Source: Acidobacteriota bacterium
GTDB taxonomy: Bacteria > Acidobacteriota > Terriglobia > Bryobacterales > Bryobacteraceae
NCBI GenBank assembly: GCA_016870995.1
Contig: VFZU01000004.1
Span: forward strand, 1-64,000
Direction of reading: 5' to 3'
Length of the DNA stretch: 64,000 bases
Position numbers and translations under genes: made by a program. Positions within the stretch are counted from its first letter, which is position 1; every line of letters begins with the position of its first letter. The notes under the pieces were generated by a model, which was given only the letters and a program-made list of their open reading frames with translations, searched no databases and was not told where the DNA came from. Shown one piece after another: positions 29,801 through 38,452 of the stretch.

Positions 29801-30384
29801 AGCGTGAACTCGCTCGACCTCGTCCGCGTTCCCGCCACAGCGACGTCTGAGACCGAACCGCGGGCCTGGGGCAACCATCCGTGCATCGGTGCGTTGGTCG
29901 AAACGGCTCCGGGCGAAAGTTGCATCAGGTAGTTCACGCCGCGTCCCGCGAGTGGCATTTCGCTGATCATGCGATTGTCGACCACTTGTCCGAGGCTGGC
30001 CGTGCTGGTTTCGAGAATGGGTGATTCGCTGGTGATGGAAACGCTGTCGGTTACGGCACCCAATTCCAGCTTGACGTTGAGCTCTGCGATGTCGCCGACG
30101 CGGAGTATCAGCCCGGAACGCGTGTACTTCTTGAAGCCAGAGAACTCCACGGTGAGAACGTAGGAACCAGGCAATTGGTTCAGGAAGTCGAAAACTCCCT
30201 CGTTGTTGGTGACGGTATTGGCGCTGATGTTTGTTTCCGTCTGTTGAACGGTCACTTTGGCACCAACAATGACGGCTCCTTGTTCATCCGAGATGCGGCC
30301 GGTGAAACGGCCGTAGGAATTTTGCGCATGAGCTGCCAATGCGAAAAGCAGTGTCAACAAGAGGAGTTTGGTCCAGTGAATCAT
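26869..30384 (-). CDS. Oar-like TonB-dependent receptor 3
   Basis: The 1171-residue receptor has a signal peptide (MIHWTKLLLLTLLFALAAHAQ). A carboxypeptidase-regulatory domain follows (GRFTGRISDEQGAVIVGAKV to about 115), then plug motifs such as GGAIAFQPPPEMIQEFRVQT, and a large barrel ending AARLTF. The architecture matches receptors 1 and 2. Its 3' end is 18 bases from the PhyH gene end (convergent). No SusD-like partner is adjacent, as is usual for acidobacterial Oar proteins. Confidence 0.9.
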   Translation of the reverse strand: MIHWTKLLLLTLLFALAAHAQNSYGRFTGRISDEQGAVIVGAKVTVQQTETNISANTVTNNEGVFDFLNQLPGSYVLTVEFSGFKKYTRSGLILRVGDIAELNVKLELGAVTDSVSITSESPILETSTASLGQVVDNRMISEMPLAGRGVNYLMQLSPGAVSTNAPMHGWLPQARGSVSDVAVAGTRTRSSEFTLDGIPNMASGGAIAFQPPPEMIQEFRVQTAAYDASLGRFAGANVNMVLKSGSNAYHGTLWASHLSRPLMTHPFFINSNLYNTATDRPGESFEAKRSRLWPASRTNRYRAQIGGPVQIPKLYNGRNKTFFSYGNELMERNFNNQSNTTVPTEEQRRGDFSRLLALGTSYQIYDPASVVPVAGGRFQRSPLPGNIVPTSRISPISQRLLTYYPLPNTTGTADFRNNFVTATPALIDYWSHMLRADQVINDRHRFYVSFSTMRTLGDQDRTLNNDARASISVNRFNSIGLDYVWTLNPASVLNFRYGVTRQANRSNGPTAGLDLTSLGFPASFANRLDRTLTSIPEIDIGGMATIGNNPPSKGGFTAQILSGTLSQTKGSHTLRYGGEYRVILDNSFNYGNYSGQYSFANAWTRGPLDNSPVAPMGQGMASFLFGLPTSGFLDVQDSIAEKSGYAGFFVHDDWKVSRKLTLNIGLRYELEQGIRERFNRSNRGIDLTTINPVNAAARAAYAQNPIPELSPANFNLRGGLLFAGVGGQPRGLWDPDRNNFSPRFGLAYQLTPTTVIRAGYGIFFEPLGADRADSTQLGFSQRTNMNPSVDNGQTFRATLANPYPDGFIPAQGSSQGLATNLGLGLSSFYPQRRNAYMQRWSFNVQRQLARNLVLEVGYIGNRGTALGVPYDYNLTPRELLSTSPERDNNRINFLTANVVNPFRGIPAFSTSPAFLNNQFTSRAALLRPYPHFNALQMTINDGYSWYHAGTLRLERRFASGFSVGGHWTWSKFMEAVERLNPQDLHPHNVVSPQDRPHHIALNGMWDLPFGKGRKWMNGNSRWLDGIAGGWSINAIYQWQSGGPIGFGNVLFRGNIKDMVIPYADRTVERWFNTSGFEVNPQLQLESNLRTFPLRFTGLRADGWNNWDLSLYKTLSITERWKLQLRAEAVDALNHAHFGGPNTTPTNTLFGTVNGTIWSEQRKITVAARLTF

Positions 30385-30450
30385 ATGGGGAGTATACAGA
30401 AGTCAAGGATCTGTGATAGCTTCGCGAAGATACGGAGTTCCGCAAGCAGA

Positions 30451-31873
30451 ATGCCGCTTGAATCGAATCGCCGTCGCTTCCTCAAGTTTGCCGTCGCTGC
30501 TACGGCCGCGCCGGGCGCAGCGGCACCAGCCGATCCGCTCGACCCGCAAGCTCTCAAGAAACTCCGTACTCAATTGAGCGGCTCAATCATTGTCCCCTCC
30601 GATGCCGCCTACGATTCAGCGCGTCGCGTCTACTACTGGAATCCAACCACCGAAAAAACGCCCTGCACTGATCGTCCAATGCGCGAACACCGGCGACGTC
30701 CAGCGGGCGCTGGAGTTTGCGAATCGAAGGCAGCTTGAAATCGCCGTTTGAGGTGGCGGGCACAGCTTCATGGGCTGGGGTACATCGAGCGGGCTTGTTG
30801 TCGATCTCACTGACATGAAGCGCGTCGCGGTTGATCCCGTCCAACGCATTGCGCAAGTGGATGCGGGCGTGCTGGGCCGCGAGGTCATGCGCGCCGCCGG
30901 GCCCTATGGGCTGGCTCCTGTTCTTGGGCAGTTGCCGCCGGGGTGACGCTTGGCGGTGGTTTGGGTTGGCTGTCTGGGGTTCACGGAGCTTGCTGCGACA
31001 ATCTCATTTCCGCTCGTCTCATCACCGCCGATGGGCGGATTCACTCTGTGGATTCCACGCGCAATCCAGATCTGTTCTGGGGGCTCCAGGGTGCTGGTGC
31101 CAACTTCGGCGTGGTCTCAAGCTTGCGGACTCGCCTACATCCCATCGGTGCTGTCACTGCTGGAGACATCCATTACTCTGGCCGCGAATCGAGGTTGATC
31201 CTGCGCTTCTTCCGCGACTTCATGCAACGAGGCGCCCGACACGTTTCAAGCCACTTTCAACCTGACGCCCACCGAACGCGGTGCCTTCATCAGTCTCTGT
31301 CATTGCGGCGATCCTTCTGAAGCCGATGTTCTGCTTCGACGCTTGCGCAAGATCAGCACACCGACCAAAGACACCGTCAGGCGGCAGCAATTTCAGGATC
31401 TCGCCGCCATCGCCCCGTCCGGTGCGGCTGGCGTTAACTTCAGATACATTGCCTGCGTTTACCGGGAAGCGATCTCGGACGCTCTCATCGACACTACGCT
31501 TGAGCGCCTTGCGGTGGCACCGGCAGAAACCGTCATCGGCTTCAGCCATTTCGTCCACGGCCAGGTGAGCCGCATCGCGCCGGATGCCACTTCGTTCCCG
31601 CTCAGGCAATCCGGCGGGGTTCACATCCGCGTGAGTATGGATTGGAATGATACCGCCGCATCGCAGCCCTTGATGGCTTGGGCTGACAATGCCCGCCAAC
31701 TTCTGCGGCCTCAAGCCAACGAACGCATCTACGCCAACTACCAGAGCCATGTTGACAAAGGCTCATCCAAAGCGGTCTTCGGGCAGAGCTTGTCGAAGTT
31801 GATTGCCCTCAAAACCAAATACGACCCGAGCAACGCGCTTCGGCGAAACTCAAACGTCGAGCCACTGGTGTAG
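30451..31873 (+). pseudogene. Berberine-bridge-type FAD-linked oxidase, multiply disrupted
   Basis: Joining three frames reconstructs a nearly complete FAD-binding oxidoreductase of the BBE group. It has a twin-arginine leader (RRRFLKFAVAATAAPGA), the FAD pyrophosphate loop as V-stop-GGGHSFMGWG, GVTLGGGLGWL, and the C-terminal BBE motif IYANYQSHVD. Four lesions are visible: an extra A in the A-run at about 30656-30661, CGA to TGA at about 30749 (Arg to stop just before GGGHS), a frame change at about 30929-30935, and an extra C at about 31229. With this many breaks a sequencing artefact is unlikely, although the A-run lesion alone could be one. Confidence 0.85.
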
Positions 31874-31882
31874 CATTTGGTC

Positions 31883-32560
31883 ATGAAGCCCAACCAGAGC
31901 ACTCGCCGCATTTTCCGCCACCTCGTCGTCACTTCCGCCTCTCTTCTGTTGGCAGCCACATTTTCGCAACCCCTACTCGCTGCGGACTTCTCCCAGTTCC
32001 GCCGCATTGAACCCCAATTCATCGCCGCTCTTGCCACCCCCGGCTCCACTTCTGGCAACAATGCCCAATCCTGGGGCCTCTGGCCTTTGGACCCCGGCCC
32101 GCGCGGTGCCCGCCTCGACCGGTTCGATCAGCTCAAAGCCGCTGGCGGTGTCGCCCCCGCCGCCTGGAAGTTCGATTCGTCAGACTGGTGGCTTGAAGAA
32201 CACGGTCTGATTATGGAGCCCCCCATGTTCCCGCTGGCCCCGGGCAAGTACCTCGTTACCGGCGATCGCAAAGTCACAACCGTCCTCACCATCTATCCCA
32301 AAGACAGCAAAGGGAATCAGCGCTGGCAGCTGGCTGACGGCGCAACCCTTTACGACGTCACCCATCTGGGCTGCCGCGCCGCCCGCTACCAGCCCAACAA
32401 GGCGAACAACGCCTGTTCTCCGTCGGGTGTCCCGGCTTCTGGCTTCCCGGTCTACCCGGAAGCTTCCATGCCCGCCGTTAATGGCTGCAGCAAGCAGGAT
32501 TACGCCGTCCTCATCATCATTGGCCTTCCCAACTCGCCATCTAAGCCCAAGGCAGAGTAG
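31883..32560 (+). CDS. Secreted protein of unknown function
   Basis: The 225-residue protein (ATG 31883, with an in-frame TTG two codons upstream) has a strong signal peptide cleaving near LLAADFSQ. The mature part is rich in W, P and G and has four cysteines near the C-terminal half (CRAARY, NNACSPSG, NGCSKQ), which may form disulfides. I recognise no family with confidence. It begins 9 bases after the oxidase pseudogene and may once have been co-transcribed with it. Confidence 0.7.
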   Translation: MKPNQSTRRIFRHLVVTSASLLLAATFSQPLLAADFSQFRRIEPQFIAALATPGSTSGNNAQSWGLWPLDPGPRGARLDRFDQLKAAGGVAPAAWKFDSSDWWLEEHGLIMEPPMFPLAPGKYLVTGDRKVTTVLTIYPKDSKGNQRWQLADGATLYDVTHLGCRAARYQPNKANNACSPSGVPASGFPVYPEASMPAVNGCSKQDYAVLIIIGLPNSPSKPKAE

Positions 32561-32683
32561 TCACCACGACTCCCCGCCGCTTTTGTAGGGGCGATTCGGG
32601 TACGCACAGCAATCAGCAGAGCAAAACTAATTACACCCGCATGGGTCACTACAGTCCGACCCAGCCACGACCTACCGCCTACC

Positions 32684-34198
32684 TCAGTTTTTCTGCTTGA
32701 TCGCGATCGTGCGTGTATCGGTGTTACCGCCCATGGTCAAAACCAACGGCACGTCGTCTCCAGTGATTCCCGCCGGTACTTGAAAGTTCACTTGATACAG
32801 CCCGGGGAATCCCGGCACGATGCCGGAATAGAGCACCTGCGCCCCAATCCCTCCAAGAGTGATCGATGGCGTCTCGACAGTCCTGTACAACACTCTTCCA
32901 TCGACCGGAGGTATATCGCCGGTTCTCAACTGCGCACCGTTTGGGTCCCCATCGGGCGTCGCCTTGCCCAGCCCGGTGGTGTAGAGCACCAGGAAATCCC
33001 CGGCTGCCGCCGGCTGACCGCATATTGCCGCCGCGTTGACTCGATCTTCGGCGCAGTTGCCAGGAATTTTCAGTGCTGCAGCCATGCTGTCGGGCATCGC
33101 CAGCCACGCGGTGTTGCTGAATTGAGCGATCACATTGATGCGTGTCTTCACCGCGGGATCGGCGATCGTATAGAGCCCAGGTGTTGCTGCCGCCACGGTG
33201 ACTGGAAAGTTGCCTAACGTCCCAGTGGGCGTCCTGAGCTGAACGTTCACCGTCCCAGTCGGCGGTAACTCGTAGGGGACAAGCGCGTTGATCTGCCCCA
33301 CGGTTCCACCCAGATAGAACAGCGGTGCCGGTACTCCGTTGATCAGCACAGAATAACCCTGGAATGTGGTGGACGGGAATCCCGTTGTCTGGGTCGTCGT
33401 GCCGATTCCATTCGCAAAGATGCTCACAATGGAGCCAGCTGATATGCTTCCCGACGAGACCAGGCTCGCGTTATTGGTCACCGCGCCGATTCCTGCAACC
33501 GGCAACGAAACGTTTGCCGTGTTGGTCACGCCGCCGATGGTGAGCTTGATCGGCAGGCTTCCTTGCACGTTCGGCGGAACCTTGAAGTTGATTTGATACG
33601 CTGCGGCGATGCCAGCACCGCCTGCATAGGAAATTTCGGCGGGGACTCCACCGACCGTCAAAACGGGACGCACCGGAAGAGGGTTCGCCGCGGTGCCGCC
33701 GGTCGGAGTTACTGGCGTTGTTGGGCCGAGTCCTACCGCGAAGGCCGATACTGTATCGCCGATCTTGGCAGGGGCGGTAATCGAAAGCCTGGCGTTCGTT
33801 GTCGCATCGATTGCAACGATGGTGCCAGCGCCCGAGCCGTCCGCAGCGAGAAACGCGGGAGCATGCGCTGCCAGGGTGATGGCGAACGGTGCCGAGCTTG
33901 TATTGCTTACTGTTGTTGTCATGGTCGTGGCGCCCGCTGGCACATCCACCGGTAGTTGAACTGTCAGCTGATTGGCTGTCACCACTAGCACCGTTGCCGG
34001 CCGGCCACCAACGGTGATAGTGACGCTGGAGGTCGGGCCTGTGCCAACGTTGGTCCCGAAGACAGCAACCAGCAGCCTGGAGGAGAGGTTCCGGCTGAAA
34101 TCCGCCGCGTTGAGTACGCCGCCAATCGGAGGCGCTTGGGCAAAGGCGGTAGAAGCCAGAACCAGGGAAGAAATGAGAGACAGAATTAACGTGGGCAT
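32684..34198 (-). CDS. Secreted protein with two TIGR03437-like (Solibacter C-terminal) domains
   Basis: The 504-residue exported protein has a signal peptide (MPTLILSLISSLVLASTAFAQ) and two tandem copies, each about 230 residues, of the module seen at the C-terminus of many Solibacter secreted proteins. Both contain GVLNAADF/GAVTNNASL starts, IFANGIGTTTQ/VFGTNVGTGP, VGQINALVPYELP/YQINFKVPPNVQ and VLYTTGLG-type strands. The fold is probably immunoglobulin-like. Start ATG 34198 is chosen because GAGGA precedes it at correct spacing and a signal peptide follows; a 70-codon upstream extension has neither. It probably acts as a surface or polysaccharide-binding scaffold. Confidence 0.85.
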   Translation of the reverse strand: MPTLILSLISSLVLASTAFAQAPPIGGVLNAADFSRNLSSRLLVAVFGTNVGTGPTSSVTITVGGRPATVLVVTANQLTVQLPVDVPAGATTMTTTVSNTSSAPFAITLAAHAPAFLAADGSGAGTIVAIDATTNARLSITAPAKIGDTVSAFAVGLGPTTPVTPTGGTAANPLPVRPVLTVGGVPAEISYAGGAGIAAAYQINFKVPPNVQGSLPIKLTIGGVTNTANVSLPVAGIGAVTNNASLVSSGSISAGSIVSIFANGIGTTTQTTGFPSTTFQGYSVLINGVPAPLFYLGGTVGQINALVPYELPPTGTVNVQLRTPTGTLGNFPVTVAAATPGLYTIADPAVKTRINVIAQFSNTAWLAMPDSMAAALKIPGNCAEDRVNAAAICGQPAAAGDFLVLYTTGLGKATPDGDPNGAQLRTGDIPPVDGRVLYRTVETPSITLGGIGAQVLYSGIVPGFPGLYQVNFQVPAGITGDDVPLVLTMGGNTDTRTIAIKQKN

Positions 34199-34505
34199 GG
34201 GCGAATCCTCGCTATTCTTTGGTCGACCGCGGTCAGTCTGAGCGTGTACCAATTGCGACAGTCGGCTGGGAACATCTCCAGGGGCGGCGTTGTTTTGATG
34301 AGCTTCTAATGGGATATTCGTGGACGACGCCGAAAATGACTCAGGGCCGTCCAGTTCAGGAGTGATCCGCGCGTCCGCCGTCGCGCAACGTCCTTTTGGC
34401 GTCTTCACGTCTGAGCCACCAAACTTGAGCCTGGATAAATTCAGAACTCCGGTTGATCAACAGGCCGCAGTCTTGCGCAATGCTCTGCGTTCCCGCCTCC
34501 CGACG
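34199..34505. other. Intergenic gap without a convincing gene
   Basis: About 300 bases separate the two minus-strand genes. A 65-codon plus-strand frame at 34320-34517 has no ribosome binding site or recognisable motif and overlaps the creatininase-family gene end. I see no strong hairpin with a T-run. The region probably holds the promoter for the TIGR03437-like gene; its GAGGA ribosome binding site is at the left edge. Confidence 0.5.
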
Positions 34506-35291
34506 CTACCGCCGTGAATCCTGGATCGCCGCGCGAATTCGCTTTGCCGTGTCATTGACCAGCATCTCGATCCCTTTTTTTCCATAAGCCACGCTGGCCC
34601 GCTCTGGATTCCCGACGACACCCGAACCTTGGTAGCCGCCACCGTTTTTCATCTTGTCTTTACGCACGAGTTTCGGGTCGACTCCGAGCAGCAGCGATGT
34701 ATCCTTGATCCCCGCGTGCGTACCGATGTCTGCCTTCGTCTCGCCCTGCTTCATGAGCCACTCATCGAACTCGGTCGATCCGTAGTATTCGGGAATGAAG
34801 TGAATGCGCGTGCCGGACTTCGGCCACTCCTGGTTCAGCATTTCCGCGACGGCTTTCATGCCAGGTTGATTCGGTCCGCTGTCGCCGAGGAACACGATAT
34901 CGCGGAAGCCATGCTGGGCCAGACTTCGGGCGGTCGCCTCCAGCACCTTGCGGTACACATCGTCTGGAATCGAGATCGTACCCGCCATGCGCATGTGTCC
35001 TTCGGGCGGATTGATTTTGCCTTCGGGAACGTAAGACATCACAGGGGCCACAAGCGCATTGCCTAGCATTCGCGCGATAAGGTTCGACGTGTAGTGGATC
35101 CGGAAATTGTGCTTGCCAAGAACCATATGCGGTCCGTTCTGTTCGGTGCCGCCGGTCGGCACGATTATGGTGGTTTTGCCTGCCTTTATCGCGTCGCGGC
35201 ACTCGGTCCAGGTGAGTTCATCGAGAAACACAGTGTCGGGAACTTGCGCGATGGCGCAAAGCGCAATCATAAACAACAGCAACCGCTTCAT
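34506..35291 (-). CDS. Exported creatininase-family protein
   Basis: The 261-residue protein has a signal peptide (MKRLLLFMIALCAIAQ) and the creatininase fold signatures IIVPTGGTEQNGPHM (E50, H55), PEGHMRMAGTIS and DIVFLGDSGPNQPGM. GTHAGIKDTSLLLG stands where canonical enzymes have HAGExETS. Two usual metal ligands differ: N in EQN replaces His, and GKHN replaces the Asp site. It is therefore a variant subfamily, common in environmental genomes, whose substrate is not creatinine as far as can be told. It lies 22 bases downstream of a sulfatase gene on the same strand. Confidence 0.82.
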   Translation of the reverse strand: MKRLLLFMIALCAIAQVPDTVFLDELTWTECRDAIKAGKTTIIVPTGGTEQNGPHMVLGKHNFRIHYTSNLIARMLGNALVAPVMSYVPEGKINPPEGHMRMAGTISIPDDVYRKVLEATARSLAQHGFRDIVFLGDSGPNQPGMKAVAEMLNQEWPKSGTRIHFIPEYYGSTEFDEWLMKQGETKADIGTHAGIKDTSLLLGVDPKLVRKDKMKNGGGYQGSGVVGNPERASVAYGKKGIEMLVNDTAKRIRAAIQDSRR

Positions 35292-35313
35292 GGCTTCGTA
35301 TGGCGGCTCGCCA

Positions 35314-36822
35314 CTACACTTCTTTCACCGGCGGCATGTTGTCGGTAAAGCCGCACTTGGTTCGACGCAACTCTGCGATCGCTTGTTCGCGCATGCGCCG
35401 CAATCGCGTCTTGTGCGCTGGCTTGACTGCCAGGTTGTCCAGTTCTTCCGGGTCCGTCTGCAGGTCGTACAACTCTTCCAAGTCGGTGACCAGCGGGCGC
35501 ACATACTTGTAGCGCTTGTCGCGAATCATCACGTACCACGGCACGCCGGCGTGCAGCACGCCATCGCCCGTCGGAATCTTGTTTGTGTCCGAGCCATAGG
35601 TCTGCCCCGTGGCCACCATCAGCGCCGGGTGATCCCACTTCGCGTTCGGGTCGAGAATCAGCGGTGTCAGATCACGCCCATGCATCTCCCAGGGATGCTT
35701 CATGCCCGCGAAGCGCAGCATCGTTGGCACCAGGTCGGCCCCTGACACTGGTATGTCGCACACACGGTTCTGGGGAATCTTCCCTGGCATCGAGAAGATT
35801 AGCGGTGAGCGGATATTGGCGTCATAAGCTGCGATCTTCGTCCCGCGGAATCCATGCTGGCCGAACGCCAGCCCTTGATCTGACGTGAAAATCACGAAGG
35901 TGTTCTTGCGCTGTCCGGTCTCGTCGAGCGTCTTCGTCAGTCGTCCCACGGCCTCATCCAGCGCGTACACGCCTTGATGATACTGCCGCACCCATTCGAT
36001 GAAAGACTTGTTCTCGGCCACTGGCTGGCCGTTGGCGTCTTTGCTCCATTGGTTAATCTTTTGCGCCCAATCCGGCTTGCCGGGACGCGGCGGGAAGATG
36101 TCCTTCGGCGTATCCAGGTCGATACCCGCCAGCTCCTTCATATGGCGATCAGCCGGCGTATACGGCCCATGCACTGCGCCGTAGCAGAGCCACAAGTACC
36201 AGGGCTTGTTCGCGTCGCGCCCCTCGCCGCGAATGAAGTCCGTGGCCCAGTCCGTATATTGGTCTGTCGAGTAGCGTTTCAGTATCTCCGTCTTGCCGCC
36301 GTGATACGTGATTGGCTGGTCGTAGTAATAGTGAGTGCTCGTCTCCGGATACTTCGGCCGGTTCCACACCAGCTGATAATCCCAATCCCGTCCGTAGCCC
36401 GTGTCGGTGCCCGTGTGCCACTTGCCGATCTGCGCCGTCGTGTAGCCGTGCTTGCGCATCTCCTTCGGCCAGAACGGACACTTCTCCGGATCGTAGGAAC
36501 TCCCCGGATAGCTCCCCTTCATCGACATCGACTCGACACCGTGTTGGTAGTGGCCCGTGAGCAATGTAGCCCGCGACGGCATGCACCAGGCCCCGTTGTA
36601 AGAGGCCAGGAATCGCACGCCCTGTTGCGACAGCCGGTCAATGTTCGGCGTCTTCACCCACGGGTAGGCTTCTTTGTAACAGCTCAGCGTGCGATAAGAA
36701 TGATCGTCGGTGTAGATGAACAGAATGTTTGGACGATCCGGTGTCGCTGGCGGCGCGGCCTGCGCGGCGGCTCCGGCGCCCAGCAGCGAAAGCAGTTGAC
36801 GGCGGGAAACGGGATTGGGCAT
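35314..36822 (-). CDS. Arylsulfatase-family hydrolase (sulfatase 3)
   Basis: The 502-residue sulfatase has a twin-arginine-like leader (VSRRQLLSLLGAGAAAQA) and metal-site NILFIYTDDHSYRTLS. The signature is NGAWCMPSRATLLTGHY, with C80 as formylglycine precursor. QIGKWHTGTDTGYG and FVIFTSDQGLAFGQHG complete the active-site blocks. The HSYRT start and long WAQKINQW insert place it with the heparan or choline-sulfatase-like branch, judged by eye. It precedes the creatininase-family gene and probably forms an operon with it. Confidence 0.92.
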   Translation of the reverse strand: MPNPVSRRQLLSLLGAGAAAQAAPPATPDRPNILFIYTDDHSYRTLSCYKEAYPWVKTPNIDRLSQQGVRFLASYNGAWCMPSRATLLTGHYQHGVESMSMKGSYPGSSYDPEKCPFWPKEMRKHGYTTAQIGKWHTGTDTGYGRDWDYQLVWNRPKYPETSTHYYYDQPITYHGGKTEILKRYSTDQYTDWATDFIRGEGRDANKPWYLWLCYGAVHGPYTPADRHMKELAGIDLDTPKDIFPPRPGKPDWAQKINQWSKDANGQPVAENKSFIEWVRQYHQGVYALDEAVGRLTKTLDETGQRKNTFVIFTSDQGLAFGQHGFRGTKIAAYDANIRSPLIFSMPGKIPQNRVCDIPVSGADLVPTMLRFAGMKHPWEMHGRDLTPLILDPNAKWDHPALMVATGQTYGSDTNKIPTGDGVLHAGVPWYVMIRDKRYKYVRPLVTDLEELYDLQTDPEELDNLAVKPAHKTRLRRMREQAIAELRRTKCGFTDNMPPVKEV

Positions 36823-36934
36823 GAGTACCTACTCCTACTGCCCGGCGGCAAATTCTAGTGCGGGGGTATGCCGGGATTTGTTTGTTTTTCCCGCACCGAA
36901 GAAGTATATACTTGCGCGTCGGAGCTTGCTGCCT

Positions 36935-38434
36935 CTATGTTACCGGCCCGGGGTTAAACGGCGCCAGCGCATTATGCAAACCCCAATGCTCCGCCCACGT
37001 CTTCTTCCTCCCGCTCGCCACATCCAGCATCAGCCGGAACAGCTCCCACCCCACGTTCTCAATTGTCGCTTTACCGGTCGCGATTCTCCCGGCATCAAGG
37101 TCAATTAAATCTGGCCACTTTTCTGCAAGCGTCGTCCTTGAGGACACCTTGATCACCGGCGTCATTGCCAGCCCATAGGGCGTTCCTTCTCCGGTCGTAA
37201 ACACATGCAAGTTCATCGATGCCAACTGTTGCGTTCCGCAAATGAAGTCGCTCGCCGGCGTCGCTGCAAACACCAGGCCCTTGGACTTTACCTTCTCGCC
37301 CTGCGCCGCCACTGACATGATCGCGCTCGACCCTGATTTCGCGACGCTGCCCAAACTCTTCTCGACGATATTCACCAGCCCCCCGCGCTTATTGCCCGGC
37401 GTTGTGTTCGCGCTGCGGTCCGCATAGCCGCGCGCCAGATATTCGTCATACCAACGCATCTCCCGAATCAGATCCTTCGCTACCTCTGTCGTCGCGCAGC
37501 GCGGCGTCAACAAGTGGATCGCATCGCGCACCTCAGTCACTTCACTGAACATCACTGTCGCCCCGGCCCTCACCAACAAATCCGCCGCGTAACCTACAGC
37601 CGGATTGCAAGTGACTCCGGAGAACGCATCGCTACCACCGCACTGCAAGCCCACGACAAGCTCTGCCGCTGGTACCGTTTGCCGCCGTCTTTCATTTAGG
37701 ATCGACAACTTCCGCTCCGCCGCCCTCAGGATCGCTGCCACCGTCTCGCCAAAGCCGCGCTCATCCTGCAGGCGAACCAGATCGCGCTCCGCCTCGAACA
37801 CCGGCAACAAAGGATCATTCGTCATCAGCCTCGCCGGCTGCATCTTTTCGCATCCGAGGCTCACAACCAGTGGCGACCCCGCGATGTTTGCATGACGGCT
37901 GATGTGTCTCAAGGTCGCAATCGGCACTGCGGCACCCGGCGCATCAATCGCAACCCCGCATCCATAGGTATGCGTGATTGCCACGACATCATCGACATTC
38001 GCGAACCGGGGCAACAACTCTTCCCGAATCCGCCTCACAGCATAATCCACCGTCGGCGCCACGCACTGCACCGTCGTTGTGATCCCCAATAGATTCTTGG
38101 TCCCCACTGACCCATCTGGGTTCACATACCCTTCAAACGTATAACCCTCCAGAGGCTCCATTGGATCTGGCACCTGGGTCGCCAGCTCGAGCTCATCGAG
38201 CCCCGGAGCTTCCGGCATCCCCACTGCATCTTCCCGAACCCAACTGCCCTCCGGCAGATCCCGCAGCGCCGTCCCGATCACCTGCCCATAGCGAATCACC
38301 GGGTCCCCAACGCGCAGATCGACGAGCGAAACCTTGTGCGATTGCGGCACTCGTTCCCGCGCCATCATTCCATCCGGACTCACGACAATCGCGACATTGT
38401 CGCGCGCATGCACTTTTACGAAAAGAGGTTCCAA
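36935..38434 (-). CDS. garD: Galactarate dehydratase (UxaA/GarD family)
   Basis: The 499-residue protein has an N-terminal SAF-like domain (about 1-75) followed by the UxaA/GarD catalytic part. The segments [74 protein letters not shown] and the terminal [23 protein letters not shown] match galactarate dehydratase better than altronate dehydratase. It dehydrates galactarate to 5-keto-4-deoxyglucarate. The start lies only 18 bases from the start of the divergent oxidoreductase gene. Confidence 0.85.
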   Translation of the reverse strand: MEPLFVKVHARDNVAIVVSPDGMMARERVPQSHKVSLVDLRVGDPVIRYGQVIGTALRDLPEGSWVREDAVGMPEAPGLDELELATQVPDPMEPLEGYTFEGYVNPDGSVGTKNLLGITTTVQCVAPTVDYAVRRIREELLPRFANVDDVVAITHTYGCGVAIDAPGAAVPIATLRHISRHANIAGSPLVVSLGCEKMQPARLMTNDPLLPVFEAERDLVRLQDERGFGETVAAILRAAERKLSILNERRRQTVPAAELVVGLQCGGSDAFSGVTCNPAVGYAADLLVRAGATVMFSEVTEVRDAIHLLTPRCATTEVAKDLIREMRWYDEYLARGYADRSANTTPGNKRGGLVNIVEKSLGSVAKSGSSAIMSVAAQGEKVKSKGLVFAATPASDFICGTQQLASMNLHVFTTGEGTPYGLAMTPVIKVSSRTTLAEKWPDLIDLDAGRIATGKATIENVGWELFRLMLDVASGRKKTWAEHWGLHNALAPFNPGPVT

Positions 38435-38452
38435 TTCGATAGTCTAGATCCT

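Noticed and set aside
34320-34517. 65-codon plus-strand frame in the 34.2-34.5 kb gap
   Set aside because: It has no ribosome binding site and no motif, and it ends inside the creatininase-family gene.
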